Shown here in pieces: positions 27,742 to 36,219 of a stretch of 64,000 nucleotides of DNA (position 1 is the first letter of the stretch; each line of letters opens with the position of its first letter). This DNA comes from Bacteroidota bacterium (GTDB lineage: Bacteria; Bacteroidota; Bacteroidia; J057; JAJTIE01): assembly GCA_019638695.1 (NCBI GenBank), contig JAHBTG010000005.1, positions 1 to 64,000 of the forward strand, in the 5' to 3' direction. The notes beneath the pieces are model-generated. The model saw nothing but the letters and a program-made list of their open reading frames with translations, did no database searches and had not been told where the DNA came from. Made by a program: the position numbers and the translations under genes.

Positions 27742-27771
27742 ATAGGATGGTGGCTTCACCATCCTATTTTT
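27742..27771 (+). terminator. Strong intrinsic terminator after the lipoprotein gene
   Basis: A perfect 11-bp stem ATAGGATGGTG/CACCATCCTAT with loop GCTT, directly followed by TTTT. It lies 29 nt after the stop codon at 27713. Its T-run is part of a TATTTTTG sequence (27765-27772). Confidence 0.93.
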
Positions 27772-27772
27772 G
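27765..27772 (+). promoter_or_regulatory. -7 box TATTTTTG overlapping the terminator
   Basis: The last three paired bases of the terminator arm and its T-run read TATTTTTG, a full TAnnTTTG match. It lies 21 nt before the TTG start proposed for the AsmA-like gene. A TTG at 27739-27741 lies 23 nt upstream of the box, slightly farther than usual. Confidence 0.4.
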
Positions 27773-27793
27773 TGTGTATACACCCCCCGGCCA

Positions 27794-30700
27794 TTGAACA
27801 CAGCCCCTCTCATCCCTTCTGAAAACACTTCGCCGCGCAAGGCCCGCAGAGGCCGATGGCGCCGGCGCCTGTTCAGGGTAGCAGGGGCGAGTATTTTGCT
27901 GGTACTGCTAAGCGCCCTGGGGCTGTTTCTGCTGCGCAAACAAATCGTAAAAGCTCAGCTGGAAAACATGCTGCAAAGCAAGGTCTCCATAGGAGAGGTG
28001 TATATAGATTTTACCACCCACTACCCCATCACCCATATCACGCTGACAGATGTGCGGGTAGCAGGAACCAACCCGGATATCCGGGATACGGTACTGTATT
28101 GCGCACAAGCCGATATTGAGATCAACCTTTGGAACCTGTATTTCAATGCCCGGAAAAAAACCGTAGAGCGCGTGCAGCTCACAGGCAACCGCTTGAACAT
28201 GATACTGGACGCCAAGGGACGCAATAACTTCCGGCTGTTCAAACCCTATGACCCGGAACGGAAACGGCCCGATGAAGTAGAGATCAAACACCTGGACCTG
28301 CTCAATACCCGCATAGACTATGCCATGGTACCGCTACGGCGCCACTATGCCCTGCATATCGGCACAGCACAGCTGGATATGCGCAACTGGCGCAAGCATA
28401 TACGATTTGAGGGCAAGGTGGAAGGCATCAGCCGCTATATAGACCTGGGGGGATTTCGTATTCTCACGGACGAGCCCTTTACCGTAAACGCCCGCATGCA
28501 GATAGACAAGGCCACCAAGCTGATGACCTTTGAGCGGCTGACCGCACAGCTGGCCGAGAGCCAGATAGCGCTGGAAGGCAAGTTACTGATGACTTCGGAG
28601 CGTTATTATGACATCCGGTTTGGCACCAACTACGGGAAGCTGGCGGCGCTTATGGCGCTGCTGCCCGACAACTCTGTGCGCGCCCTGCGCAACTACCAGG
28701 TAACCGGCGAAATGGCCCTGCAAGGCTCCATTGTGGGCAGAGATGACGAGACCAGTAACCCGCATATACGCCTGAGCTTCCAGACCCGTAATACCCAGAT
28801 AGTGCACAAACGCACCCAGACGGGGTTCCGCGGGCTGCGCATGAGCGGGCGCTTTACCAACGGAAGCCAGAATACCCTGAACACTACCGAACTGTGTATA
28901 GACACCCTGCAGGCCGTCTTTGCCGGGAAGCCCATTTATGCCCAGTTGCGACTCAGCAGATTCCATGATTTATATGTGGAAGGCAAACTGGATGCCACGG
29001 TAGAGGTATCGCGCGTGTTACAGTTTGCAGGCGTATCAGACCAGCTCAAAGGCACCGGCAGCCTGCGTGCACAGCTGGACCTGGCAGGCGCCGTGCGCAA
29101 CCTCTCCTCGGCAGAAGAAACCCAGCATGTGCGCTACAACGGTTTCCTGGAGCTCAACGACATTGCCCTGCAATGGCATAGCCTGCCCCTGCAGGCCCGG
29201 CAGCTGAATGGAAAGTTGGAACTGGTAGGCAGGGATCTGCTGGCGCAGGAACTGCGCTTGCGCCTGAATGAGCAACCGCTGATGATCTCGGCACGCAGCA
29301 AAGATTTCCTGTCCTATATCTACAGGCAAAGTCCGGTACTGGACCTGAATACCCGGCTACAGCTGGATACGCTGTATATCCCCAAATTACTGGCTAACCT
29401 GGCAGCGCTTAAAGCACACACCCAGGATACCGGCATAGTTAAACCCAGCGCCAGCTCTGCAGAACAGGTCCTGCAAATCCTATCCCGCCAGCTGCCGGAT
29501 GCCATCCGGCTGGAAATGGGGGTGCGGTGCCCGGTAGTCTATATCAACCCCCAGCTATCCACTTCGGCAGACCTGTCCTTTGCCATCCGGCAGCAGCAGC
29601 TGACGCTGCACCACCTCCTGCTGGGAGGAAGCCGCAGCCAGTTACGCCTCAGCGGCTGGCTCAGTACAGGCACAGCCACTACCTCCCGTTTTGCACTGGA
29701 CATAGACGGGCATACGTACCATTTGCAGCAGCTGCTGCAGGAAACCAGGGCCATGCCCCCCATACTGGAACGCGCAGACAGCCCGGTTGAGCTCAAAGGG
29801 CTGGTGCAGCTGAACGGCACAATCCACCGCCACCGCAAGGCACCGCGGTATGAGGTGAACGTACAACTCACACAGGGCTTCATATCCCAGCCGGGCAAGA
29901 ATATCCGCATAGAAAACCTGCGGGGACAAACCAAGCTCAATGAAGCCCACCTGCTAAGACCCCTGCTGACCCAGTTGCAACTGGATAGCCTGTCCGGCCT
30001 GGCCAACGGCTTCCCCTTCCGGGCAAGCATGCGGCTGGTCGACCTCTACACCCTGGACGCACACATCCTCCTGGCCAGCACCATCAGTGCAGATGTCTTC
30101 CTCCGCTATTTCACCATACCCCAGATCGCCCGGCCCCAAGGCACGCTGGACTTCAGCGTCACGCTCAACGGGAACCTGAGAGACCTGGCCAACCCGGAGA
30201 AGCTGATAGAAATGCCCGAAACGGGCTATCTCACCATCTCCCAGGGAGGGTTTACCCTGGAACCCAGCCATATGCCCTTTACAGGTGTGGAAGCGCGCAT
30301 GTATTACGACGGCAGCGGCGTGCGCATCCTCTATTTCAACGGGCAGATGCAGAACAGCCATTTTGCAGTGAGCGGACAGGTGAAGGATATTCTCCCTTTC
30401 CTGTATACCGAGAATGCTCCGCTTATAGGCAATATCACCTATGTGGGCGATACCCTGGACCTGGAATCCTTCGTAGTCCTGGGAGAAGCGCAGCCACCGA
30501 CCAGCAAGGAAGAAACGACAGAAGAGAATATAGAACCGCGCACCCGGCGCTCCATTGCCCTGCCGGAACGGGCAGACCTGCGTGCAGAGGTTTTTGTGCA
30601 ACACGCCTACTACCAGAAACTGCGCATGCAACAGGTGCAGATAGATGCCCTGCTTAAGGACAAGGTATTGTTTGTGCGCCATGCGGCCCTGCAAACCTGC

Positions 30701-31390
30701 GGGGGAGCACTGGAGCTGTCCGGCAACATCGACAACACAGATCCGCAACGGCCAATGATCTATTCGGAGCTTGCATTGGAACACGTAGATGTCTACCAGT
30801 TATTCCAGGCATTTGATGCGCTGGATGAGCACCTGCTCGATTCGCTGGGTATACGAGGCAACCTGAGCCTGCGGGGCAGGATACTGGAACGTATAGACCT
30901 GGCGCAGCGGCAGGTATTCCTGCCCAAGATGGCCCGCTTTAACCTGGAGATCACCGAAGGCTACATCCGGGACCTGAAGCCGTTCCTGAAACCCAGCCCC
31001 CTCCTGACCAAACGGCAGCTCAGCACACCCACGCATTTTGCCCTGAGGGCAGACAGCCTGCACTGGGCGGATAGCGGCATAGCCATCCCCCGTGCAGAAC
31101 TGATCAGTAACAAACTGAACGTACTGGTCAGCGGGCATCATGACCTGAGGGGAAATTTCCGTTACCGGCTCGCTATCCTGCAGCCGCGCAGGCAGGAACT
31201 GGAAGCGGAGGATTACTACCGCACAGGCAAACAATATGACAAGGCGCTCTGGAACCTCACCCTCAAAAACCATCCCAAAAAGCCGGTAAAGGTATCGCTC
31301 AGCCTTAAGATGATCATGTGCAATCTGCTCAGAAACCGCAAACAGCGTGCCGCTGCAGATGCGGACAGTACAGAAACCTCCAGGCCCTAA
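27794..31390 (+). CDS. AsmA-like outer-membrane-assembly/lipid-transport protein
   Basis: About 1198 residues. After a basic N-terminus (RKARRGRWRRRLFRVAG) there is one membrane helix, LLVLLSALGLFLL. A very long beta-rich periplasmic region follows, of the AsmA/TamB type, with VYIDFTTHYPITHITLTDVRV near its start and an AsmA_2-like C-terminal segment (PLIGNITYVGDTLDLESF, then RGNFRYRLAIL close to the end). Such proteins are thought to bridge the envelope and carry lipids. No ATG exists before the membrane helix in this frame; candidate starts are TTG codons at 27770 (inside the upstream terminator) or 27794, so 27794 is preferred. The alpha/beta hydrolase gene follows 21 nt downstream. Confidence 0.82.
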   Translation: MNTAPLIPSENTSPRKARRGRWRRRLFRVAGASILLVLLSALGLFLLRKQIVKAQLENMLQSKVSIGEVYIDFTTHYPITHITLTDVRVAGTNPDIRDTVLYCAQADIEINLWNLYFNARKKTVERVQLTGNRLNMILDAKGRNNFRLFKPYDPERKRPDEVEIKHLDLLNTRIDYAMVPLRRHYALHIGTAQLDMRNWRKHIRFEGKVEGISRYIDLGGFRILTDEPFTVNARMQIDKATKLMTFERLTAQLAESQIALEGKLLMTSERYYDIRFGTNYGKLAALMALLPDNSVRALRNYQVTGEMALQGSIVGRDDETSNPHIRLSFQTRNTQIVHKRTQTGFRGLRMSGRFTNGSQNTLNTTELCIDTLQAVFAGKPIYAQLRLSRFHDLYVEGKLDATVEVSRVLQFAGVSDQLKGTGSLRAQLDLAGAVRNLSSAEETQHVRYNGFLELNDIALQWHSLPLQARQLNGKLELVGRDLLAQELRLRLNEQPLMISARSKDFLSYIYRQSPVLDLNTRLQLDTLYIPKLLANLAALKAHTQDTGIVKPSASSAEQVLQILSRQLPDAIRLEMGVRCPVVYINPQLSTSADLSFAIRQQQLTLHHLLLGGSRSQLRLSGWLSTGTATTSRFALDIDGHTYHLQQLLQETRAMPPILERADSPVELKGLVQLNGTIHRHRKAPRYEVNVQLTQGFISQPGKNIRIENLRGQTKLNEAHLLRPLLTQLQLDSLSGLANGFPFRASMRLVDLYTLDAHILLASTISADVFLRYFTIPQIARPQGTLDFSVTLNGNLRDLANPEKLIEMPETGYLTISQGGFTLEPSHMPFTGVEARMYYDGSGVRILYFNGQMQNSHFAVSGQVKDILPFLYTENAPLIGNITYVGDTLDLESFVVLGEAQPPTSKEETTEENIEPRTRRSIALPERADLRAEVFVQHAYYQKLRMQQVQIDALLKDKVLFVRHAALQTCGGALELSGNIDNTDPQRPMIYSELALEHVDVYQLFQAFDALDEHLLDSLGIRGNLSLRGRILERIDLAQRQVFLPKMARFNLEITEGYIRDLKPFLKPSPLLTKRQLSTPTHFALRADSLHWADSGIAIPRAELISNKLNVLVSGHHDLRGNFRYRLAILQPRRQELEAEDYYRTGKQYDKALWNLTLKNHPKKPVKVSLSLKMIMCNLLRNRKQRAAADADSTETSRP

Positions 31391-31411
31391 ACACGCCCCC
31401 ATCTCCTGCCA

Positions 31412-32197
31412 ATGAAACACTTACTTATCCATGGGATAGACACCCGGTACCGGGTGCAGGGCAGCGGCCCGGACCTGGTATTACTGCATGGTTTTATGGA
31501 AAGTCATGAGGTATTTACCCACCTCCTGCCGCCACTGGCAGCACACTACCGGGTAACGGTGGCAGACCTGCCGGGCCATGGCGGCACGGGTATCTCCCCG
31601 GCTTATGCTTCGCTGGCCGCCTGGGGTGAATGGCTGCACCACCTCATGGAAACCCTGGGGCTGGAACAGCCGGTGGTGGTAGGACATAGTCTGGGAGGGT
31701 ATGTGGCGCTGGCCTATGCACACCGGCATCCGCAGCAGCTGGGCGGACTGGGTCTCTGGCACAGCACTGCCTATGCGGACAGTGATGAACGCAGGCTCAG
31801 CCGGGATAAGGGGATTGCCTTCGTGCGGCAGCATGGCGTGAGCCCGTTTGCAGAAGGGCTGCTGCCCCACCTGTTTCCCGGGAACGGGCAGCAGCACCTG
31901 CCCAAGGTACTGCCCATTGCCATACGCACCTCACCGGAAGGGGTGACCACTGCGCTCAAGGCGATGAAAGACAGGCCCAACCACAGCAGCCTGCTGCGCA
32001 AAATAACCTGCCCGGTACTGTTCCTGCATGGATGGCAAGACGGCATTATCCCCGCAGAGGATATCCTCGAACAGGCCAGGATGCCTAAAAGATCCCTGCT
32101 GGCAGGGATGCGGCAGGTGGCGCACATGGGTATGTATGAGGCGCCGGAAGACTGCCAGAAAGCATTGCAGGCATTTATGCAGTACTGTACCGGGTAA
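31412..32197 (+). CDS. Alpha/beta-fold hydrolase
   Basis: 261 residues with a complete alpha/beta-hydrolase core. The oxyanion region is LLHGFMESHEVF near 26-37 and the nucleophile elbow is VGHSLGGYVAL with S near 92. The acid is probably D in LFLHGWQDGIIP and the base is H in QVAHMGMYE. DLPGHGGTG is also conserved. The closest familiar types are small esterases or BioH/MenH-like enzymes, but the substrate cannot be named. No signal peptide, so cytoplasmic. It starts 21 nt after the AsmA-like gene and probably shares its mRNA. Confidence 0.88.
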   Translation: MKHLLIHGIDTRYRVQGSGPDLVLLHGFMESHEVFTHLLPPLAAHYRVTVADLPGHGGTGISPAYASLAAWGEWLHHLMETLGLEQPVVVGHSLGGYVALAYAHRHPQQLGGLGLWHSTAYADSDERRLSRDKGIAFVRQHGVSPFAEGLLPHLFPGNGQQHLPKVLPIAIRTSPEGVTTALKAMKDRPNHSSLLRKITCPVLFLHGWQDGIIPAEDILEQARMPKRSLLAGMRQVAHMGMYEAPEDCQKALQAFMQYCTG

Positions 32198-32286
32198 AAC
32201 ACCCTCCTCCGTCATTTGCCCTATTAGGCCAACAATACCAGCCTTCGTTTTGCCATAACCCGTATTTTTAGCCTAAAATACATCCC

Positions 32287-33774
32287 ATGAAAAAGTCTCT
32301 CCTGCTACTGCTCTTCAGTGGCCTCTCCATACTCCAGGCACAGCTTGCTCCCAAAGAGCATCGTGAGCTGATGGAACTGGTGGGCATTCCCAGTGCCAAT
32401 GCGGAGCTCAAACTGAACTTCAATGCAAATGACCTAGAGGGCAAACCACGCGATCCGATCCAGGGAAAGAGTGTGGCCATGTGGCGCAAGGAACTGGCTC
32501 AGAAGCCCAATGACCCGGAAGTGATGGAAAAACTGGCGGCACAGATCCGCATGGAAAACCCCGCCAGTCCCGAACCGGGAGAGCTACTGGACAAGGCCCG
32601 CACTATCCGGTTCCAGAACTTTGATGACAACCCCAGCATGGAAACCCTGCTGGCCGCCTCCCGTCATTACCAGATATTCCGTTTGCAGCCGGATACCGGA
32701 CTGAGCATACTGAGCTATGCCTATGACAAACAACTGGTCCCCGGACTGGACCAGAATGCCGAATTCTACAACCATGTCTCAGGCATGGCCACGTATGCAC
32801 AAAACTATGACCTTGCCTATAGTACTTCCCTCAAGGCATTTGAGCTGGATCCCACGGATACGGAAGTACTGGTACAACGTGGCCTCATAGAATATTTCAA
32901 GGTAATCATCCTCATGAGCAAGATGTCCGAGGAAGAGCTGAAGAACATCGAGGTATTCTCTATGGTAGACACCAGCTTCCTGGCAGTAGCCCTTCAGGAA
33001 CATCCCAACAAAAATGTAGTGGCTTGTCTCAGCAGAAGCAGCCAGATACTGTTTACGATGATGCAATCCATCATGGACGTAGCCAACGTGGGAGACCGCC
33101 TGGATTCCGTGATTTATGAAGCAGGCTGGAAGGTAATGCTGAGCCCTGAAGAGGCCCAGCGGATAGAAGACGCCAGGAAGTGGTTCCTGCAAGCGATGAA
33201 GGCCAAAAAGGTGCAGCCCTTCTATGCCTATCAGGCACTGATGATAGCCGCCTGGCTGCAGAATGACCTGCCCGGCGCACGCAAGTATTTTGACCTGGCA
33301 GTCAAAATAGACCCCAAATTTGGCCAGTTATACCAGAATATGGCGTTCATCTATCTGATGAATAACAAATGGGAAGAGGCCATCGCCATTATCAAACGAT
33401 TCCCGGAAGCGGAGCAATCTGCCCTGGTGCAGCAATTACTGGCCAGCAAGTACCACCACCTCAAACGCTATACAGAAGCCGCGGCCGCGGCCGCCAAGGT
33501 GGAGAAGTTAGCCCCCAGGAATGACGACATGGCGCTCCTCATTGTATGGAAACAGCTATATGACGGCAGGTATGCCGAAGCCCGGACGCTGCTGGATAAG
33601 GTAAAGCCCATTCCCAAGATCAGGGAGAGCAAAGACTTCCAGCTTTACGACGTATGCACAGACCTCCTGATGGGCAAAGTAACAGATGCCCGTTTCAAGG
33701 CCAAAATAGCGATCCAGAAGCACGACGAATTCCCTACCATGGAGAAGCTCCAGGCCAAATACCTGGCAGAATAA
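32287..33774 (+). CDS. Exported tetratricopeptide-repeat protein
   Basis: 495 residues with a signal peptide (MKKSLLLLLFSGLSILQAQ). Helical repeats run through the protein, with TPR-like units such as DLAYSTSLKAFELDPTDTEVL (about 175-200) and GARKYFDLAVKIDPKFGQLYQNMAF (about 330-360). The next unit is KWEEAIAIIKRFPEAEQ. TPRs mediate protein contacts; no enzymatic domain is visible and I do not recognise a named family. It stands 89 nt after the hydrolase, preceded by an imperfect -7 box (TATTTTTA, 32263-32270), and ends at a bidirectional terminator. Confidence 0.75.
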   Translation: MKKSLLLLLFSGLSILQAQLAPKEHRELMELVGIPSANAELKLNFNANDLEGKPRDPIQGKSVAMWRKELAQKPNDPEVMEKLAAQIRMENPASPEPGELLDKARTIRFQNFDDNPSMETLLAASRHYQIFRLQPDTGLSILSYAYDKQLVPGLDQNAEFYNHVSGMATYAQNYDLAYSTSLKAFELDPTDTEVLVQRGLIEYFKVIILMSKMSEEELKNIEVFSMVDTSFLAVALQEHPNKNVVACLSRSSQILFTMMQSIMDVANVGDRLDSVIYEAGWKVMLSPEEAQRIEDARKWFLQAMKAKKVQPFYAYQALMIAAWLQNDLPGARKYFDLAVKIDPKFGQLYQNMAFIYLMNNKWEEAIAIIKRFPEAEQSALVQQLLASKYHHLKRYTEAAAAAAKVEKLAPRNDDMALLIVWKQLYDGRYAEARTLLDKVKPIPKIRESKDFQLYDVCTDLLMGKVTDARFKAKIAIQKHDEFPTMEKLQAKYLAE

Positions 33775-33819
33775 GAAAGTCGTATGAAACTGGCAATCAA
33801 CCACTTAGCGCCTAAATAC

Positions 33820-33846
33820 AATAGCCTTCTGTTAAAGAAGGCTATT
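33820..33846. terminator. Bidirectional intrinsic terminator
   Basis: An 11-bp perfect stem AATAGCCTTCT/AGAAGGCTATT with a 5-nt loop (GTTAA). A/T-rich sequence follows on both sides. It sits between the convergent TPR gene (ends 33774) and the isomerase gene (ends 33879), so it can serve both. Confidence 0.85.
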
Positions 33847-33878
33847 TATTCAAAGGTCTTATGTTGAATAACCGTGGC

Positions 33879-34874
33879 TTAGAAGCGCCTGGCCAGCTCA
33901 CCCTTCAGATGGTCTATCACCCGCACCGGGGTAGCCTCTGCACCATTCGCCTCTGCCAGGTACCAGCTTACATAGTCTGAGAAATGGAGCAGCCAGAGTA
34001 ACTGGGCCAGCTTGCCTTTACCCTGCGCCTGCAGATTGACCACTTCCGCCCCCCGGGATTCATAGATCCCCTGGCAGATCTCCCAGCGAATGTTTACCCT
34101 GGGGTGATCATAGGCCGTGCGCAACTGGATAACCAGGGATCTTTCACACATAAAGCGTGGAAACTCCCAGCCCACCAGCTCGTTGTGGTTCATCTCGGGC
34201 ACCACATGATGCCAGCAGAGTTGCTTGCCATTCTCGTTGATCTGCTGGCGCAGGCGAATGGCCGCGCTCTCAGCAGCATCGCTGCTGTAAATAGCCACGG
34301 CTCGGTCCTTGAGACGATGCCCCAGTTCCCGGGCCTGCGCCTCGGCAGAGAAGCCGTCCAGCACCTGCAAGGCTTCTTCCAGGTCCGCTTTGAAATCGGG
34401 GATAAGCCCCTGGCTGTGCAGGATAAAGAGCTGCTGCACAATGGAGTAGCCGCAGGAAGCCCGCGGCGGGCGGCCGCCGGGGATGGTAATCAGGTCCAGT
34501 TGATGCTCACGCGCCCAGGCAGCCAGCTGGCCACCACTGGTCACGCAGATGACACGTGCACCGCGCTGCCGCGCCAGTTCAGCCGTGGTAAGCGTTTCTT
34601 CGGTATTGCCGCTATAGCTGGAGGCGATCACCAGACTGCCGGAGCCCACATAGGCCGGCAGGGTATAGCCCCTGAAGATGCTATAGGGGGCCTTCAGGAT
34701 ATCAAAGCCATAGTCTTTGATGATCTCCCCGCCAAAGGCAGATCCCCCCAGACCCAGCACACATATGTTGGTAAAGGTATCATGATAACGAGGCAATTCT
34801 ACCTCTGCACCTATCTCAATGGCCTCTTGCAGTTGCGCAGGAAACTCCTGAATAAGCTTATACATAGGATCCAT
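33879..34874 (-). CDS. Bifunctional phosphoglucose/phosphomannose isomerase (SIS domain)
   Basis: 331 residues with two SIS lobes. Lobe 1 has VLGLGGSAFGGEIIKDYG (about 36-53) and the phosphate loop ASSYSGNTEETL (about 89-100). Then comes GGRPPRASCGYS, a segment typical of the small archaeal-type enzyme that converts both glucose-6-phosphate and mannose-6-phosphate to fructose-6-phosphate. The C-terminal motif HNELVGW contains the likely active-site histidine. It would link glycolysis and GDP-mannose supply for surface glycans. Start codons at 34874 and 34865 are both possible; a -7 box lies 34 nt upstream of the first. Confidence 0.88.
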   Translation of the reverse strand: MDPMYKLIQEFPAQLQEAIEIGAEVELPRYHDTFTNICVLGLGGSAFGGEIIKDYGFDILKAPYSIFRGYTLPAYVGSGSLVIASSYSGNTEETLTTAELARQRGARVICVTSGGQLAAWAREHQLDLITIPGGRPPRASCGYSIVQQLFILHSQGLIPDFKADLEEALQVLDGFSAEAQARELGHRLKDRAVAIYSSDAAESAAIRLRQQINENGKQLCWHHVVPEMNHNELVGWEFPRFMCERSLVIQLRTAYDHPRVNIRWEICQGIYESRGAEVVNLQAQGKGKLAQLLWLLHFSDYVSWYLAEANGAEATPVRVIDHLKGELARRF

Positions 34875-34908
34875 AGTAGTCTCCGGTTTCAGATGGTTAG
34901 GGGAAAGG

Positions 34909-34916
34909 CAAAACTA
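34909..34916 (-). promoter_or_regulatory. -7 box TAGTTTTG of the isomerase gene
   Basis: CAAAACTA on the plus strand reads TAGTTTTG on the minus strand and matches TAnnTTTG, 34 nt upstream of the ATG at 34874. With the plus-strand box at 35017-35024 it gives a divergent promoter region. Confidence 0.6.
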
Positions 34917-35016
34917 AGAAAGTATGCTATATACCCAAAGTTTTGGGCGGACGATGCGTATTAAGTTTTCGGCACGGTTTCGGCACGGGCCATGCGCTAT
35001 AGTCATCCCTTGTGTG

Positions 35017-35024
35017 TATTTTTG
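35017..35024 (+). promoter_or_regulatory. -7 box TATTTTTG, 4 nt from the start codon
   Basis: A full TAnnTTTG match separated by 4 nt (TCCC) from the ATG of the MORN lipoprotein gene at 35029. No TTG is found at the usual -33 distance. Confidence 0.55.
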
Positions 35025-35028
35025 TCCC

Positions 35029-36219
35029 ATGAAAAAATCCCTGTCCTGGCCACAGTACCTGCTGCTGGCCGGCATATCCTTACTAGCGGCCTGCGGCAAA
35101 CCCTCCGGCACAGAAGTCAGGAACACCTATGCAAACGGCTCTGCCAGTGAAACCTATACCCTCAACAGCGACAGCCTGCGCGATGGCCCCTACACCAGTT
35201 ATCACCCCGGCGGCAAACCTTTTGAGCAGCTGGTATACCGCAACGGGCTGTTGTGGGAGGTGGTGAAGATACAGGACAGCGAAGGCAAGGTGCTGGCAGA
35301 AAAGACCCTGCAAGACGGCAACGGCACACTGCCCCGCTACAGCGCCAGCGGCCAGTTATTTGCCCGCATTGCCTACCGCAATGGACTGCCGGACGGCACT
35401 ATGGAGCTGATGGAGCCGGGCACAGACCGCCAGCTGGTCAGCCTGAACTATCTGGCGGGCCTGCCGGTAAGCAGCGATCACCCGCTGTACCGCGCCCGCA
35501 TTGCCAAAGCACCTGTGGATACCAGCGGCAATGAGCAATTGCCCAAGGGAGAAAAGATTGCCGGCTTCTCGGCCAGGTTTCCCAATCATATCCTGAAACT
35601 GCTGATGGAGCAGCGCACGGACGATATCTATGCGGTGGCACACCCACTGTATAAACAGCGATACAAGGCAGAAGACCTGAAGAACTACCTCACTTTTGCC
35701 CAGGAAGTACTGGGGCCTTACCGCAGCTATAAACTGGAGAGCTATGAATCTCAGGTGGTGCCCGGCCAGGGTACGCTCATAGAAGTAACCTACAAGACCC
35801 GGCACCTGAATGCCGACGGCATTACCCAGCTGTTGCTGGTGATGAAAGACAGCACCGACATAAAACTGGGCAATGTGGCGCTGCAAACCCTGCCCGGCAA
35901 CCCGGTGCAGAGCCTGACCAAACTGGGCGACCCCATCATGAAGCTCATACAGGACAAGAAACCGGAGCAAATCTATGCCCAGGCAGGTCCGGAACTGCGC
36001 AAGATCCCGCAGGCACAGTTTACCGCCATGTTCAACCAGATCTACAAAGTGGGAGACGTATCCGGCTTTATGCTGCAGCATAATGAATTTTTCCTGATAG
36101 ACGGGATGGCGGGCGTATCGCTCCTTTACAAGATGCAGATAGGCGGCAAAGACATCCCGCTGCAACTGATCTTCAGCCGCAAAGACGGTAAATACCAGTT
36201 AGAAGGAATCAACGCCTGA
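35029..36219 (+). CDS. MORN-repeat lipoprotein with tandem NTF2-like domains
   Basis: 396 residues. The lipoprotein signal MKKSLSWPQYLLLAGISLLAAC has its cysteine at residue 22. A MORN-like part follows (about 35-130; units such as DGPYTSYHPGGKPFEQLVY and SGQLFARIAYRNGLPDG), as in YwqK-type proteins. Then come two copies of a similar alpha+beta domain. The first begins at ILKLLMEQRTDDIYAVAHPL, the second at IMKLIQDKKPEQIYAQAGPE; both look NTF2-like. The function is unknown. The stop codon TGA (36217-36219) overlaps the ATG of the WG-repeat gene by one base, so the two are translationally coupled. The start at 34924 is rejected in favour of the ATG that opens the signal. Confidence 0.82.
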   Translation: MKKSLSWPQYLLLAGISLLAACGKPSGTEVRNTYANGSASETYTLNSDSLRDGPYTSYHPGGKPFEQLVYRNGLLWEVVKIQDSEGKVLAEKTLQDGNGTLPRYSASGQLFARIAYRNGLPDGTMELMEPGTDRQLVSLNYLAGLPVSSDHPLYRARIAKAPVDTSGNEQLPKGEKIAGFSARFPNHILKLLMEQRTDDIYAVAHPLYKQRYKAEDLKNYLTFAQEVLGPYRSYKLESYESQVVPGQGTLIEVTYKTRHLNADGITQLLLVMKDSTDIKLGNVALQTLPGNPVQSLTKLGDPIMKLIQDKKPEQIYAQAGPELRKIPQAQFTAMFNQIYKVGDVSGFMLQHNEFFLIDGMAGVSLLYKMQIGGKDIPLQLIFSRKDGKYQLEGINA

